Shown in pieces: positions 12,495-23,165 of a DNA stretch of 64,000 nucleotides. Position 1 is the stretch's first letter; each line of letters opens with the position of its first letter. The translations under genes and the position numbers were made by a program. The DNA comes from Channa striata (Eukaryota > Chordata > Actinopteri > Anabantiformes > Channidae). The DNA lies in the NCBI GenBank assembly GCA_033026295.1, contig CM065188.1, positions 17,806,619 to 17,870,618 of the forward strand. Reading direction: 5' to 3'. The notes beneath the pieces are model-generated. The model made no database searches and was not told the DNA's origin. It saw nothing but the letters and a program-made list of their open reading frames with translations.

Positions 12495-14184
12495 ATGTGT
12501 AGCTTGCACATTTTTCCATGAATGTAAATATCTGAGCCATCAAGGAGTCACACACTGTTCCTTCATCCCCATGAACTTACACTGTCCTGCAGCTGGTCCT
12601 CACTAGTTACCGAATGCGGATGAATTCACCACTAAAACAGTCGAGGCAACCTTTGGTCACGTTGAAGCACAAAAACAACTTGGTTGGTTTTTTTTTGTTG
12701 TTGTTGTTAAAAAAAAAAAATACAAAGTTACAAAATTAGGATTTCCTTAACATAACAATATGATCATGGCTACAATGAAAGCACATGGTTAATGTCGTGG
12801 AATAAAACTTTGGAATCATCTTTGTTGTCTGAACTGCCGAGTGCTGAATTTCGTGCTGTAACGTCACCGGCGTCTTTGCTTGTGTCATGATTACTAAAGA
12901 CATCACTGAGTCCAACTAACTCGCTGCACATTTCTCTGTGTATAGAAAAAAATGACACGATTTTTTTTCTTTGAAAGTATGTTTCTAACACTGTCCTCTG
13001 CTGCTTTGTCTCACTTGTGACATCTCACCAGGAAACCAGAGAGACGACCTTCCTGGCCCTGGGTTTATGTCTCTGCACACAAAGTCGCTGTGCTCAGACA
13101 CACTGTGTGGAGACTCACACATTCATCACCCAGATTTCAGTTTGCAACAGGTTTCTCTGTGTGTTATTTGAGTCGTTTCGTCCGCTCTTCTCTCCGCCTT
13201 ACGAGTCTCTTCTGGCTGTTTTATCTTTCCAGCCGGGCAGATGCTGCAGCAGAGAGCTTCCTGTCTGTTTTATCTCTGCAGGTCTGACGTGATCAATATC
13301 AGATTTGCTCGGCTCCATCTGCTGCGTAATAAAACTGTCGCCCAGATAAGGTGCACGCTGCCTCTGAACCCGCAGCTCTACAGTAAAACTGCCTCTCTAG
13401 GCAGCAAACAGTCCAACCTGCTGCTCTCAGGTTATAAAGTATCAGCCTGGATAAAAGGGATCGCTCCCCTCCTGCTCCCCCTCCTCCCTCGCTGTGGCCT
13501 TTACTTCCTGCCAGCTCACTGACGTGGCAAATCCAGCGTCTCCTCTGTTTACCTTCCAGAGGGGATATCCAGGCAACAAGGCTCGGGCTCTTGTGCCGGC
13601 TGCTATATTTGGGCCTTTGCTCCCTAAACCTCTTTTCCAGATAAAGAGTCAACACAACGCCACGTTCCTTTCTTGGTACTCGCTGCTGGGAGTTCGCTGA
13701 TTAATGACACAGGAGCATCAGCAGCTAATTATAGAGAGTGCAGCTGTTGGGTTTGACCTGCCGTCATCCCTCCGCAACCACAAACAGCCCCCCCTTACCA
13801 AACACACACCACACACACCTCGTCTCCACTCCTCTGTGGTGCTGCAGTACCTGTCGAGCGGGTTGGAGTCTTCACTTTACAGTTTTCACGAAGAGCAGAA
13901 ATCAGGTGAGGTCCCGCTGATCAGCCACTGGAGACGAGATCGATTCAAAGCACAAAAAGTTGGAACATTTCTGTTTAAGGTGTAAACAGTTTAAAGTCAA
14001 TTTAACATCAAGTTTTTGGGGATGTCAGTCCACATCAGTCGGGTACATAGGGATCCACACCAGGCAACGAGCAAACAACGCTTAGAGACCGACTCCTTCA
14101 CTTACTGTCCTCACCTGTTTGAGCTACAAAGCTCCGTTTTGCTCGCACACACAACAACGTCTTTGCACACTTCTTATCTGGACT

Positions 14185-14211
14185 GGAGCACCTCAGGGAT
14201 CTGTCCTGGAT
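14185..14211 (+). mobile_element. LINE reverse-transcriptase palm-motif stub
   Basis: Translates as GAPQGSVLD, again the non-LTR reverse-transcriptase palm motif, preceded by a degenerate SYL-like stretch. Flanking sequence does not continue the similarity. All four stubs in the left 15 kb share this plus-strand orientation. Confidence 0.5.
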
Positions 14212-14715
14212 CTGCAGCCTCTATGGACCAAATGTCAAGTTGATCCAAATCAATTTTAATCAGCACCTGATTTTGAAGTTTCTACGTAGAAAAGGACAAA
14301 GTGTGTCCGTTGGATGTGGACATACTGCTCAGTTTGAAAATGCTTGAAGAATATGTGCCGACTCGCAGTGTTTATAAGTTACGCCTCCAGCTACAGTTTG
14401 GTGTGAAACCCAAACAGTGGATGACGAAAGCAGCCGAACTTCGTCTGATCTGTCAGTGGGGCACAAGCACCAGCGTTCTGCCAGCGAGCCAGATAAGATG
14501 AAGGTCGGATTCAGGCGCTGTGTTCTGCACAGCCTAACTTTTCCTCTTATCAGCGTGCAGATCTTCACGCTGTCTGGAGAGTCAACAAATTGTCGCATCA
14601 GCCTTTTTTAGTGCACCTGCAGGCTGGAAAGATTTCATTTAATTATAGTTTTCAAGACTTTCCTCTGAGTTTTTATCTTAAATCAGGAATGAAGTGGGTC
14701 TTTATATTGTGATAA

Positions 14716-14918
14716 GCCAAAACATTAGGTCCACCTGTACGGTCTACTTCAGCAGGCTATAATTTCTCACTCATTCTGAATTGGGTGACCAAAACATAAG
14801 AACATCACCTTTCTGACACTTAAACACTGAGAAACGAAGACCTTGTAAGAGCAGAATTCAGCGCAGAGCTGCTGTAGTGGGTTGGGTTAGACTGTACACG
14901 TGGACCTAATAAAGTGGC
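14716..14918. mobile_element. Short inverted-repeat element, copy 1 (Tc1/mariner-like ends)
   Basis: The left end starts GCCAAAACATTAGGTCCACC. The right end, read on the other strand, starts GCCACTTTATTAGGTCCACG. The 25-bp termini agree at 20 positions. The ends resemble a Tc1/mariner family that is abundant in teleosts. The 203-bp body has no transposase frame, so this is a non-autonomous (MITE-like) copy. A second copy in opposite orientation lies at 31,496-31,650. Confidence 0.65.
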
Positions 14919-17900
14919 TGACTGGTGCAGGTTTTGTGTTAGTGCTGATCTGGCGTAGTCCAGGCCCTGACCATTGTGTGGCTGCAGCCAGGATTGTTTT
15001 CCGTTTTTGTGGGAGGGGATCACTGACCTGTGGAGACCCTCCCTGCCTGTTCAGGTCGCACGTCAAGACTCGCTGACCCGGGCGGTCGCGGTAAAGATAA
15101 GGTCGCCCCACCTGAAGAGCCTGAAGGCAGCACAGCAAACATCTGGGGCTTAATGTGAGCTTTAGTTTGACTGTGCAGGGCCCACGCTGACTGCCAGACT
15201 TTAGCCCCCGGCTAGTGCCTACGTTTTCCAAGGTCCCCTCTCAGCTCCAGCACTACAGTTTGTTTTAAATGCACCAACTGTCTGAGGCCAGTTCATGATT
15301 CTGCACGTTCTCCACCGGTCACACGTCTGTTCACGCTGAAGTTTGTCACGCTCACGAGCACGTGTTTGATCGGAAAGTTTGTGGAAGAGCTTCACGCCCT
15401 GGACCCTGCCCCGTGTTTGGGCAGGCGATGACGTGTGTGTGTCTGCCGCCTCACGTCAGCATGAGCTCCTCTCGATTTTTTGTCTCCAGTTTATTTATAA
15501 ATGTGTGGCATTGGCTGGAGTTTGTCTGTATATATCATTTTAATTTTACAGCTGCTGAAACTTAACAAATAGAATATTAGTTTTTGATCATGTCAGTATT
15601 TGGTTGTGTTGAATCTGTGGTCTTTTTGTGTCGTGTAAACTTTCAAATATTTAACTCATTTCATAAAGAGACTCTGCAAACTCACTACTGCATCTTTGAT
15701 CAAGTGTTGAAGTAGAAAGGTAAGCGTGCGGCCCCATGAATTGACATATGACCTTTGTTGGCACATTAGTGGATCAGGTGAGGATCAAGAATAAGTTAAA
15801 TGGGGAAACATTTCAAATGAATCATTGCTCATGAAAGTGAATCTTCTCAGAGAACAGCTGACGTTTGTTGTTCCTGCTCGCAGCATGTTTGACTTCAAGA
15901 CGTGTTTCCTCCAAGTCCGTCCTGCACTTCAGAGTCAGAGAAGAGCAGCAACAGCAGGAGGAGGAGGGACACCTGAACAAACACAGGGAGTGCAGGGAGA
16001 AGGGGGAGAAGCCCTGCGTTTTTCGTCAAGTGTGCCACGTAATTTGAGCAAACTCATTAATCCCGGGCCACTGGCTCTTTGGGCCCTGTGGGTGTCGAGT
16101 TTCAGTGACAGATGAAAAGAAATGAGCTTGCTCGGCTGGAATCTGAGGCCGACCTCACGCCGCAGATGAGCTGAGCTGAGAGCCCGAGAGAGGGCGGAGG
16201 TCTGGATCTGGTTGGGACTGGCCTTGTGATTGGCTGGCAGAGGCGAAAAGGACTGCGAAAGTGAAACCCCTGAGCAGGAGCACGTCTTTACAGCAGAAAA
16301 CACAAGTTACCAGCGCACCTAAAGCAGAGGGAACTCTGGGGGTCCCCGTGGTCCCGACCCCGAGCTCCAGAACATGGCCTAACCACGTCATGCAGGAAGT
16401 TTGTCCACGTACTAACCTCCAATCACACCTTGAGTCAGTTTTGCGAAACCGGCGCCCACCCCCTACATACATTACGATCTAGAAACTGTGGGCGTCTGTT
16501 TCTGGTGTGTCCCAGTTTGCACACGTTGCCTCTCGCTGGGATGAGTTTTCTTCTATTGAGCTTCAAACCTTCATTAAACAAGAACCGTGTCTTACAGAGG
16601 GAGGCCTGTTCCGTTCAGCCACATTACACCCGAAACCAATCAGACACGATAGCCACATTTTTATCAAATACGGGGAAAATAAACTGTCTTCATACTTTTG
16701 TATTAATTTTCTGTAAAATCTAAATTTCTATTTTCTACTCCGTCATCCTTCACGACATCCTACAGGAAAATATTTTGTCTACATCATTTCATTTCACTTG
16801 TACTTGTGAAAGTGCATCTTCAGACCATGAACTCGTATTTCAGGAGACGCTGGAATCCTCCAGCTTCTGATTGACTGAACACACTTGATCCAGATGAGCA
16901 GAGCAGAGGTCCTTAAGGACCAGGAATGACAACCACCACACCGGCAACAACAAAACCAGTTACTACAGTATTCACCAGTGGAGAAAGTACAGTACCAAAA
17001 TATTCCACTGCATTTTGATTGGGAATGTGGTTAATTCGACATGTATGAGCAGGATGAACTACTCGAGTGTGTTAATGACGAGGAGACGCTTTCAACTTTT
17101 ATTTATCGGGAGGCAGGGAACTGGTTTTGAGTATGGACGGTGGGGACATGCTCTGCAGGTAGGGAACCACGTACTGACTCGAGCAACGTTGTCCACACTG
17201 TCTCTGCCGCGAAGTGATGGTATAAGGTCAGCTCACTGTGTTTGTGATTTTTCTGTTTCCTGCAATAACAGTGTCTGTTAAACCAAAGACCCAAACAGGT
17301 TACGCTGTTTTACAAAATACAAGATTAAAACTTCTAATAAGAGAAATAAGCAAATCAGCAGATACACGGGAAAAAAACAAATAATGAAAAAGGAAATGTA
17401 GAAAGTAAACATCAGGACCTTGTGGGTAGCGCCGACAGGAAGTGGGTATGTAACTATGGACATGAGAGCTTCTGCAGGTGTAGTAGCTACTGTGGCTTCC
17501 TGTCCAAAAAGGTGGTGCAGTCAGACAAGAACTGTGGAAAGTGAACAAGCTTCTGTTTAAGACCCGGGACATGAGGGGAGAGCAGGGATGGGAGGACAGG
17601 ACAGGACGACGGGATGGAGGCTTCACTTTGTGTGTGAATATGAGGTTTCCTCGGGGGAAAGGTGTGATGAGCGGTCAGCCTGCTAACAAAGCCCGTGGAC
17701 GGGTGCAGTGTCCCTGTTTAAATCTGCGATGAGTGGACCCTTTCACCGAGGGGACATATTTCGAAAGATGTGGTTTTCAACCTGCTGTGTCAGCTACACA
17801 ACTTGACCCGTGTATCTCTCAAAAAAAATCTCTACGAACAACAACGAAGTCTCGAGACGTCAAACAGTTTCAGTGAAGAACTATGACATAATGCAAACCA

Positions 17901-18479
17901 CGGCTGACTTCAACCTCCAAACAACCTTAAACGATTTCACCAGGCGGGAGAGAAGCAGCAAATCCACACAGCTGAGGCTGAATTAGGTTCAGTAGATCAG
18001 CCTGAAAATGATTTAAATGAATAACAGACATGTCAGATATGTATTATTCACTCTCACGTCCTCTAGAATTTAAAAAAGCTTTGTCCAATATAAGCTGCAC
18101 ATGCCTATATGTTTTTATTCCATTTAATTCATTAGTTAAGCATCTAAAGCTGGATCCATAAGCAACGGCGTGAGGAGAAGAGCCCAGAAGGGGTTAAAGT
18201 TTGTCGGCGGGGGCCCCGACATAAACACACACAGGCCCCCATTCATCCACTCCAACAGCGGAGGCATGTTGTTGCAGCAGAGACAGGATGGGGGGGGTGC
18301 AGTGACTCAGGAATTCCACAGAGGAGCACGTGACCCCCTGAGCAAGGCATTTGTATCCTCCCTTCCCCCCCAGTCCGAGGCAGGGGCCCCTCTGTCCTCC
18401 AAGGAGAGGGAGCACCGAGACGACGGCGCCGCAGCACGAACTGGAACAAAGTGAGCGACAAACAAGTAAAAAAAAAAAA

Positions 18480-19000
18480 AAAAACACTAGTCAGGCTGAT
18501 GACAGGAGCCGTTTGGGCTCATGTTCCCCGAGACCCGAAACACAGCCCGAGGCGCCCGGGTCATCCCGTCACACTGACGAAGCGAGTTATGTGGAAGAAC
18601 GGGTGACGAGCTGCTCGCTCTACTCCAATTGTAACAGTCCCCGAGGGCCCGCCGCTCGTGACCTCACGTCCCCGGCAGGTTTTCGCTGGGATCACGACGT
18701 GGGACATGTGCTGCTGCCACGAGCCACGTCTCGCTTGAAAGTAAAGAAAAACTGGCGTGAGGGGCCGTTAGTCAGGAAGACACACCGATCCAGACAAAGA
18801 CTCGTCACGCGGGACACCACCGACGCGTCAACACACGCCTCGTCGCTCTGCAGCCATGTGCACACTTTCCACAACTCGCTATTTTTAGAGGCGCTTATCT
18901 CCCAGCGCAGGCCACGAGGCCCGACGGCCAGCGACCTCGGCCCGCCTACGTGCGATTTACTGTACAAAACATTTATGCAACACACTTCTAACCCGGCCTT
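18480..19000. other. CpG-rich noncoding block downstream of irf2bp2
   Basis: CpG dinucleotides are frequent across this half kilobase, unlike the flanking desert, and the block ends about 280 bp before the predicted irf2bp2 polyadenylation signal. It contains a perfect MEF2 site, CTATTTTTAG (18,879-18,888), an E-box CATGTG (18,855) and a GATA-type TTATCT. The long plus-strand frame across it has no ATG in its first 200 codons. A CpG-rich enhancer, or the promoter of an unannotated transcript, is possible but not shown. Confidence 0.35.
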
Positions 19001-19282
19001 CACACTCCCCCCCTCCCTCCCCGCTGCCTCTTCCTCTCTCCTCGACTTTTCTTCCACCCACTCTTCCCTGGAAGCCGGTTTGATCCTGTTGGAAGGTGTT
19101 GCATCATGGCTGACTCACAATCAGACCACGGCTTTCGAACCAACTCCTGGCTCGCCACTTATGGAAAATAAGCAAACCACAGAGACACTAGAGATGTTAT
19201 TACAAGTTCTGGAACTGTATTTGGCATTTTTTTACTTAAACAAGTGCATACATGTACAGCTAGAAGCTTTTTACTTTGTTTT

Positions 19283-19653
19283 TTTATTAATTTTTTAAGC
19301 CAAGTGCTGAGATTAGTCACATTCTATTCTGGACAGAGGCTTCTCCAGGCCTAACGTAGACTGATAGATCGAGAAGAAGCGAGTACGAAGCAGGAGAGTC
19401 TGTTATGAGGCGTACATACCTTTTCTCTTCAAAAATATAGAAACATAACGTATTGAAAAAGAAAAATCAAAAAAATTATACAGCCACGTTTACAAAGTGT
19501 ACACTTCCTTTGTGTCCCATATGTACATGCCGGTCAGTTTGTCTAGGACTCGCTGGACAACTTCTGTTTGTGAGCGATTGTTTTTGTCCAGCTGCTGTTG
19601 CCGTAGTTCGATTACAAAAAGAAAGTAGTTCAGAAAAACAGCTGCAGGAGATT
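19283..19653 (-). other. irf2bp2: irf2bp2 3' untranslated region with poly(A) signal
   Basis: The stretch downstream of the irf2bp2 stop is A/T-rich and has no continuing frame. On the minus strand a canonical AATAAA lies at 19,288-19,283, about 365 bases after the stop, so transcripts probably end near 19,260-19,270. A Pumilio-type element (TGTACATA on the minus strand, 19,527-19,520) is present. An alternative poly(A) site further left cannot be excluded. Confidence 0.6.
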
Positions 19654-21441
19654 TTAAGGGTCCCTCTCCTTTTTTACCTTTATGTCCCCCGCCAATATGG
19701 TGGCAATTTCCCCCTGCATGAAGGCCCAGGGCACGTTGGAGCCAACCAGGGGGCACCGCTCGCCGCTGGGGCAGTACACCTCACCAGTGGCCCCCTGCTG
19801 CTTGATGCTCTCCCGGGAGCAGGGGAAACAGAACTTGTGCGAGGGCACTGACGGGCACTGGACAAAGTGGGTGTCCTCCAGCCGCTCGTGGCACAGGGTG
19901 CAGCACAGCGGCACGCTGCCGGGCGGCACGGAAGAGTCCGGAATGTTCTGGGGTGGCGGAGCGTGCGGGTCCATGACACTAGGTGCATGTGCAGCAGAAG
20001 GGTTGGCGCCCATCGGACCATCCCGCTGAGCCAGCCTCCTCTGAGAGGCCGAGGACGGCGACAGGGGGCTGCCGCTGTTCCGCCGCGCGCCCGCAGTGGT
20101 GGAGTGCACCTGGTTGGCCTCCTTAGGCGAACCCGCGCTGCCTGCGTTGTCAGTGGCGAGGATAAGCGCTGCCATGGGGGACTGGCCATTCTGCGCCGCG
20201 GCGGCCTCAGGCGGGGTGGTGCGGGGGTGGGGGGAGATGGTAGAGGGGGGGGCTGATGAGAAGCCTGGCAGGGCGCCCGGTGGGATCTTCAGGACCTCAG
20301 AGGGCGAGGGGAGCCACGGTTGAGCCTCAGTGCCGTTCATCTTGGGGGCGCTGCCTTCTCCTTCGGGCTCCGGGGAGGCCTTCCTCTTCATGCTGCGGGG
20401 GTGCTTCCCCCTGTCTGAGGAAGAGGAAGAGGGAGAGGGAGGGGAGAGGGAGAGGGAGGGTTTACACCAGCACGCCACACAAACACTGCAGCACGCTGCT
20501 CTGTGAACACTGACACACAGGAAATTTCTCAACGCACACGCGGAATAAAGGCCGTTTTTGTAGCTGCTGCCAAAGCTGCACATGCACGGAGGTGAGCGGG
20601 TGCAACCCGAGCGTCGGCTCGGGCCGCACAAACTGCTGACACACGGTTCCCGTGCTGCAGCCTTACCGGTTTTGGACGAAGCGGCGCTCGGGTCGTATCC
20701 CATCACCCTCTGCATGGCGGCGTGCTCCTTCTTGTACCGGCTGTCGAACGTGTTCAGCGCCATCAGGTCCCGCACCGTCTTGCCTTTGCCCATCCAGTCC
20801 TTGTGCCCGTCCGACATGTCCGACAGGCTGTCCGGCCTGTGCTTGTCTTTCAGCTCCTCCGGACGCTTGCCGTGCTCCCCGAGGACGGGCCCGGCCAGAG
20901 CGCCGGGCAGCCCCAGGTGCGCCGTGCGGCCGTTGAGCGGATGTCCGCTCGGTAACGTTATGCCGCCGTTCACCAAAGGCACCAGGTTGGGAGGAACCGT
21001 GCTAGTCCTGCGGGGGTTCGGGCTCTGGCGGTTCAGCTCCGGGGGCTCGTCCGGTTTGGGAAATCCGTTGGGCACGGGGAGTCCGTTGGCCTGCCTGCCC
21101 GCCTGGTACTCCGGTCCCAGGCGCGGCGGCCGGTCAGACAGCGGGTAGCGGTCCAGGGGCTGCGGAGGACGAGAGCCTGGCTCCACGGCCGAGTGGTTGA
21201 TCTCCTTCCCGGCGTGCTGGGGCTTCCCCGCGCCCTGAGAGCGGCCGTCCTGGAAGCCGTGCGCCCTCTTCAGCTGCCGGGCCGTCTCGATAACGAATTC
21301 AATCCGGTCTGCGCCCTCGTAGTTGACACATCCGCGGCACACGGGCTCGGTAAAATCCCAGATCATCGCCCACGGCATGCGGGGCAGGTCGCACAGGTAG
21401 CACGACTGCCTTCGGGAGGCAGCGACCGCCGTGGCCGACAT
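19654..21441 (-). CDS. irf2bp2: Interferon regulatory factor 2-binding protein 2 (Irf2bp2)
   Basis: CDS joins 21,441-20,667 (exon 1) and 20,414-19,654 (exon 2) on the minus strand, giving 511 residues ending in TAA. The family are nuclear co-repressors that act with IRF2, NFAT and VGLL4. The N-terminal IRF2BP zinc finger uses C14-x2-C17 and C35-x2-C38 within the signature CYLCDLPRMPWAMIWDF. A low-complexity middle contains ELNRQSPNPRR. The nuclear localisation segment MKRKASPEPEG (267-277) includes a serine matching the phosphosite known in human IRF2BP2. The C-terminal RING-like domain (about 428-511) starts LCCTLCHERLEDTHFVQCPS and ends in the basic tail KVKKERDP. The chosen ATG is the first in-frame one: the frame stays open upstream but only to a GTG. 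Human IRF2BP2 is 587 residues, and this copy lacks much of its Ala/Gln/Pro tracts. IRF2BP2 fits better than IRF2BP1 or IRF2BPL. Which teleost paralogue (a or b) is not resolved. Confidence 0.95.
   Translation of the reverse strand: MSATAVAASRRQSCYLCDLPRMPWAMIWDFTEPVCRGCVNYEGADRIEFVIETARQLKRAHGFQDGRSQGAGKPQHAGKEINHSAVEPGSRPPQPLDRYPLSDRPPRLGPEYQAGRQANGLPVPNGFPKPDEPPELNRQSPNPRRTSTVPPNLVPLVNGGITLPSGHPLNGRTAHLGLPGALAGPVLGEHGKRPEELKDKHRPDSLSDMSDGHKDWMGKGKTVRDLMALNTFDSRYKKEHAAMQRVMGYDPSAASSKTGKAAAREPCVSSLCGPSRRSGCTRSPPCMCSFGSSYKNGLYSACALRNFLCVSVHRAACCSVCVACWCKPSLSLSPPSPSSSSSDRGKHPRSMKRKASPEPEGEGSAPKMNGTEAQPWLPSPSEVLKIPPGALPGFSSAPPSTISPHPRTTPPEAAAAQNGQSPMAALILATDNAGSAGSPKEANQVHSTTAGARRNSGSPLSPSSASQRRLAQRDGPMGANPSAAHAPSVMDPHAPPPQNIPDSSVPPGSVPLCCTLCHERLEDTHFVQCPSVPSHKFCFPCSRESIKQQGATGEVYCPSGERCPLVGSNVPWAFMQGEIATILAGDIKVKKERDP
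20415..20666 (-). other. irf2bp2: irf2bp2 intron (252 bp, in frame, stop-free)
   Basis: The donor reads G|GTAAGG after codon 258 plus one base. The acceptor follows a long pyrimidine tract (TCCCTCTTCCTCTTCCTCAG). The junction codon becomes GAC. The length is a multiple of three and the minus-strand frame is open throughout, so the unspliced message also encodes a continuous protein. The intron translation is Cys- and Ser-rich and has no counterpart in IRF2BP proteins, which supports it being an intron. The family's single-intron structure agrees. Confidence 0.9.
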
Positions 21442-21760
21442 GTTGTAGCCCGAAGCCTCTGCAGAATCCCCAAAATGTCTGTCGGCTGTGAACGTCGCTG
21501 GAGGGAAAAACCCGCCGGAGCAGCAGTGACGCGTGGTCGCACTTTCCGTCAGAAAGCGGCGGCGGACTCGCACCGAGCGGAGCTCATCGCTGCTGCGTCC
21601 GCTGCGTCGGCGCGTCTACAACTCACCTCGAGCTCTCGCTGTTGGCCCGTGACGTCAGCGACGACAGTGGGCTCGTGCGCCGGGATTCTTCGACGACCCG
21701 TGGGGCGCATGCGCACTGCGCTCGCACGTAAAGATCGCGCGTGTGTGTGAGGGGTATCAC
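21442..21760 (-). promoter_or_regulatory. irf2bp2: irf2bp2 CpG-island promoter and 5' UTR
   Basis: A dense CpG region lies directly upstream of the irf2bp2 start codon. It holds a full CRE, TGACGTCA (21,650-21,657), and a perfect NRF1 core, GCGCATGCGC (21,705-21,714). No TATA box is placed to serve the start, which fits a CpG-island housekeeping promoter. A strong donor-like GAG|GTGAGT (minus strand, exon end 21,627) and an acceptor-like TTTTTCCCTCCAG (ending 21,498) suggest an optional 129-bp 5' UTR intron. The transcription start was not located. Confidence 0.6.
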
Positions 21761-22932
21761 TCCGCCTGTTATTCAGCCTGACTTTCTGGGGCAAAGAGCT
21801 GCAGTTGGCGTCTAAACTGCGTTCATCTTTCTGTAATTTAATGAAACATATTTTTAGGTACAATCAATAGAATGTAATTAGACTATAGACTCCCACTTTA
21901 AGGCCCCGCTGCTGATATTTAATTAGCTTTTTATTGGTTTGGTAAAAAGTTTTTATAAAATACACAAACGTTTTAAAAGCACCTACCAAACAAGAAAAAC
22001 ACAATTTATGTCTAATTTCTGACCAAAATGACAAAAGCTGGGATTTAAAGTGCAGTTGTCATTGATAGTGACAACCTGACCAAAAAAATTAAAAAAAGGC
22101 ACCAACTGAATGTAAGTAAGCAATAGTTAGGAGGCTAAACTACAACTGGGCTAAAAACTGTCCAACACAATAACGGGACCTGGGAGGAAGAACTGTGGTT
22201 CTGGACTGACCCTGACCCAAATCTAAAGTAGAACTCAAAGATGCATTTAATGACATTTCCACACACTGATCAGTGCTGGGAAAAAAAGGTGTCAGATGTG
22301 GATTGGCTGAACTTAGTCGGGACTAGGTTCAACAAAGCCAAAACCTTAGGTCAGCGGACTGCCTGAATATACTGAGTGACCAGGTTAGTTTCTACCCTGA
22401 TGACTCTCCCAGCATCAGTACAGGATCCTGGAGTAAATCTATTGCAGTTGTGCTTGGGAATAAATGAATGTGTGCTGTAATCCGAGCAAAAGCGGTGGCA
22501 GTGCAAAAACAACTCTGTCTTATTGTTATTATCTTATTTGTGATGTAATGAAAATGCATAAAAACAGAGAATTTTACTATTAAAATAACGAACCACTGCA
22601 GCGTTGAGGTTTGGATGGTGTGTTTTAATCCTAATGAGTCTGTTGCGTTGGAGGGGATCTAAGTGTGATCCGCTGAATCCGAGGCAGAGTGGGAGCTCTT
22701 GCCTCTCTGGCCCCTCCTCTCCCATCCACAGAGCTTTTATTCTGAAACCTGAGCACACACTTTATTGTGGAAAACCCGTGACATCATCCCGCTCTCTGCT
22801 TTTTCGATAAAAACACAAAAGCAAACACAAAAACTTCATGTTACACTGTTTGAATTGGACTTCGCGCCTTGTACAACACGAACTCTCTGCAGACCGAATG
22901 CAACAAGTGACGAACTCGGCTGCGTCCGCGTG

Positions 22933-22957
22933 TGACGTCACTTGGCGGCCAGCCAAT
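22933..22957. promoter_or_regulatory. Promoter-like pair: CRE and CCAAT box
   Basis: A full CRE palindrome TGACGTCA (22,933-22,940) lies 12 bp before a CCAAT box (22,953-22,957) in a locally CpG-containing patch. CRE next to CCAAT is a common core-promoter layout. No exon of a known gene follows in either direction. It lies about 1.5 kb upstream of the irf2bp2 start codon and could be a distal element of that gene. Confidence 0.3.
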
Positions 22958-23032
22958 CACAGAAATCAGCCGCTGTTACTAGGCAGGCTGCGAACCTCCC
23001 CCCTCCGTGCAGCCTTCTGCAGAGCTGCAAAC

Positions 23033-23165
23033 ACGTGGAAAGTACCTGAAGTATTGAGTTTAAATACAAATATGACGTGTTTCCATTTGCCTTGACCACG
23101 TCCTCATAAAGAATATGGTACTTTTACGCCACCACATCTACTTGATAAATGTAGGAGTTTTTATT
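23033..23165. repeat. Dispersed teleost 'AAGTAC' repeat, degenerate copy
   Basis: Pieces such as GAAAGTACCTGAAGTA and GGTACTTTTACGCCACCACA followed by a GATAAATGTAG stretch match the widely dispersed teleost repeat built of AAGTACTT/GTAGTGGAGTA segments. Other copies in this window lie near 42,240, 48,590, 49,240 and 62,620. Class not established; likely a non-autonomous DNA element. Confidence 0.45.

Larger units (their letters stand above)
11760..18150. other. Intergenic, no gene recognised
   Basis: Apart from two reverse-transcriptase stubs and one short inverted-repeat element, nothing was recognised. Frames of 60-122 codons occur in all six frames without domain resemblance. Codon use and GC swings do not mark any of them as coding. 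Confidence 0.55.

Noticed and set aside
18351..19298. 315-codon plus-strand reading frame ending at the irf2bp2 3' end
   Set aside because: It begins at TTG, its first ATG is about 200 codons in, it crosses a poly-A run read as polylysine, and the sequence resembles no protein family. CpG richness explains the lack of stops.
21442..21573. N-terminal extension of Irf2bp2 by 44 residues
   Set aside because: The open frame upstream begins at GTG, has no ATG, and the conserved IRF2BP N-terminus begins at the 21,441 ATG.
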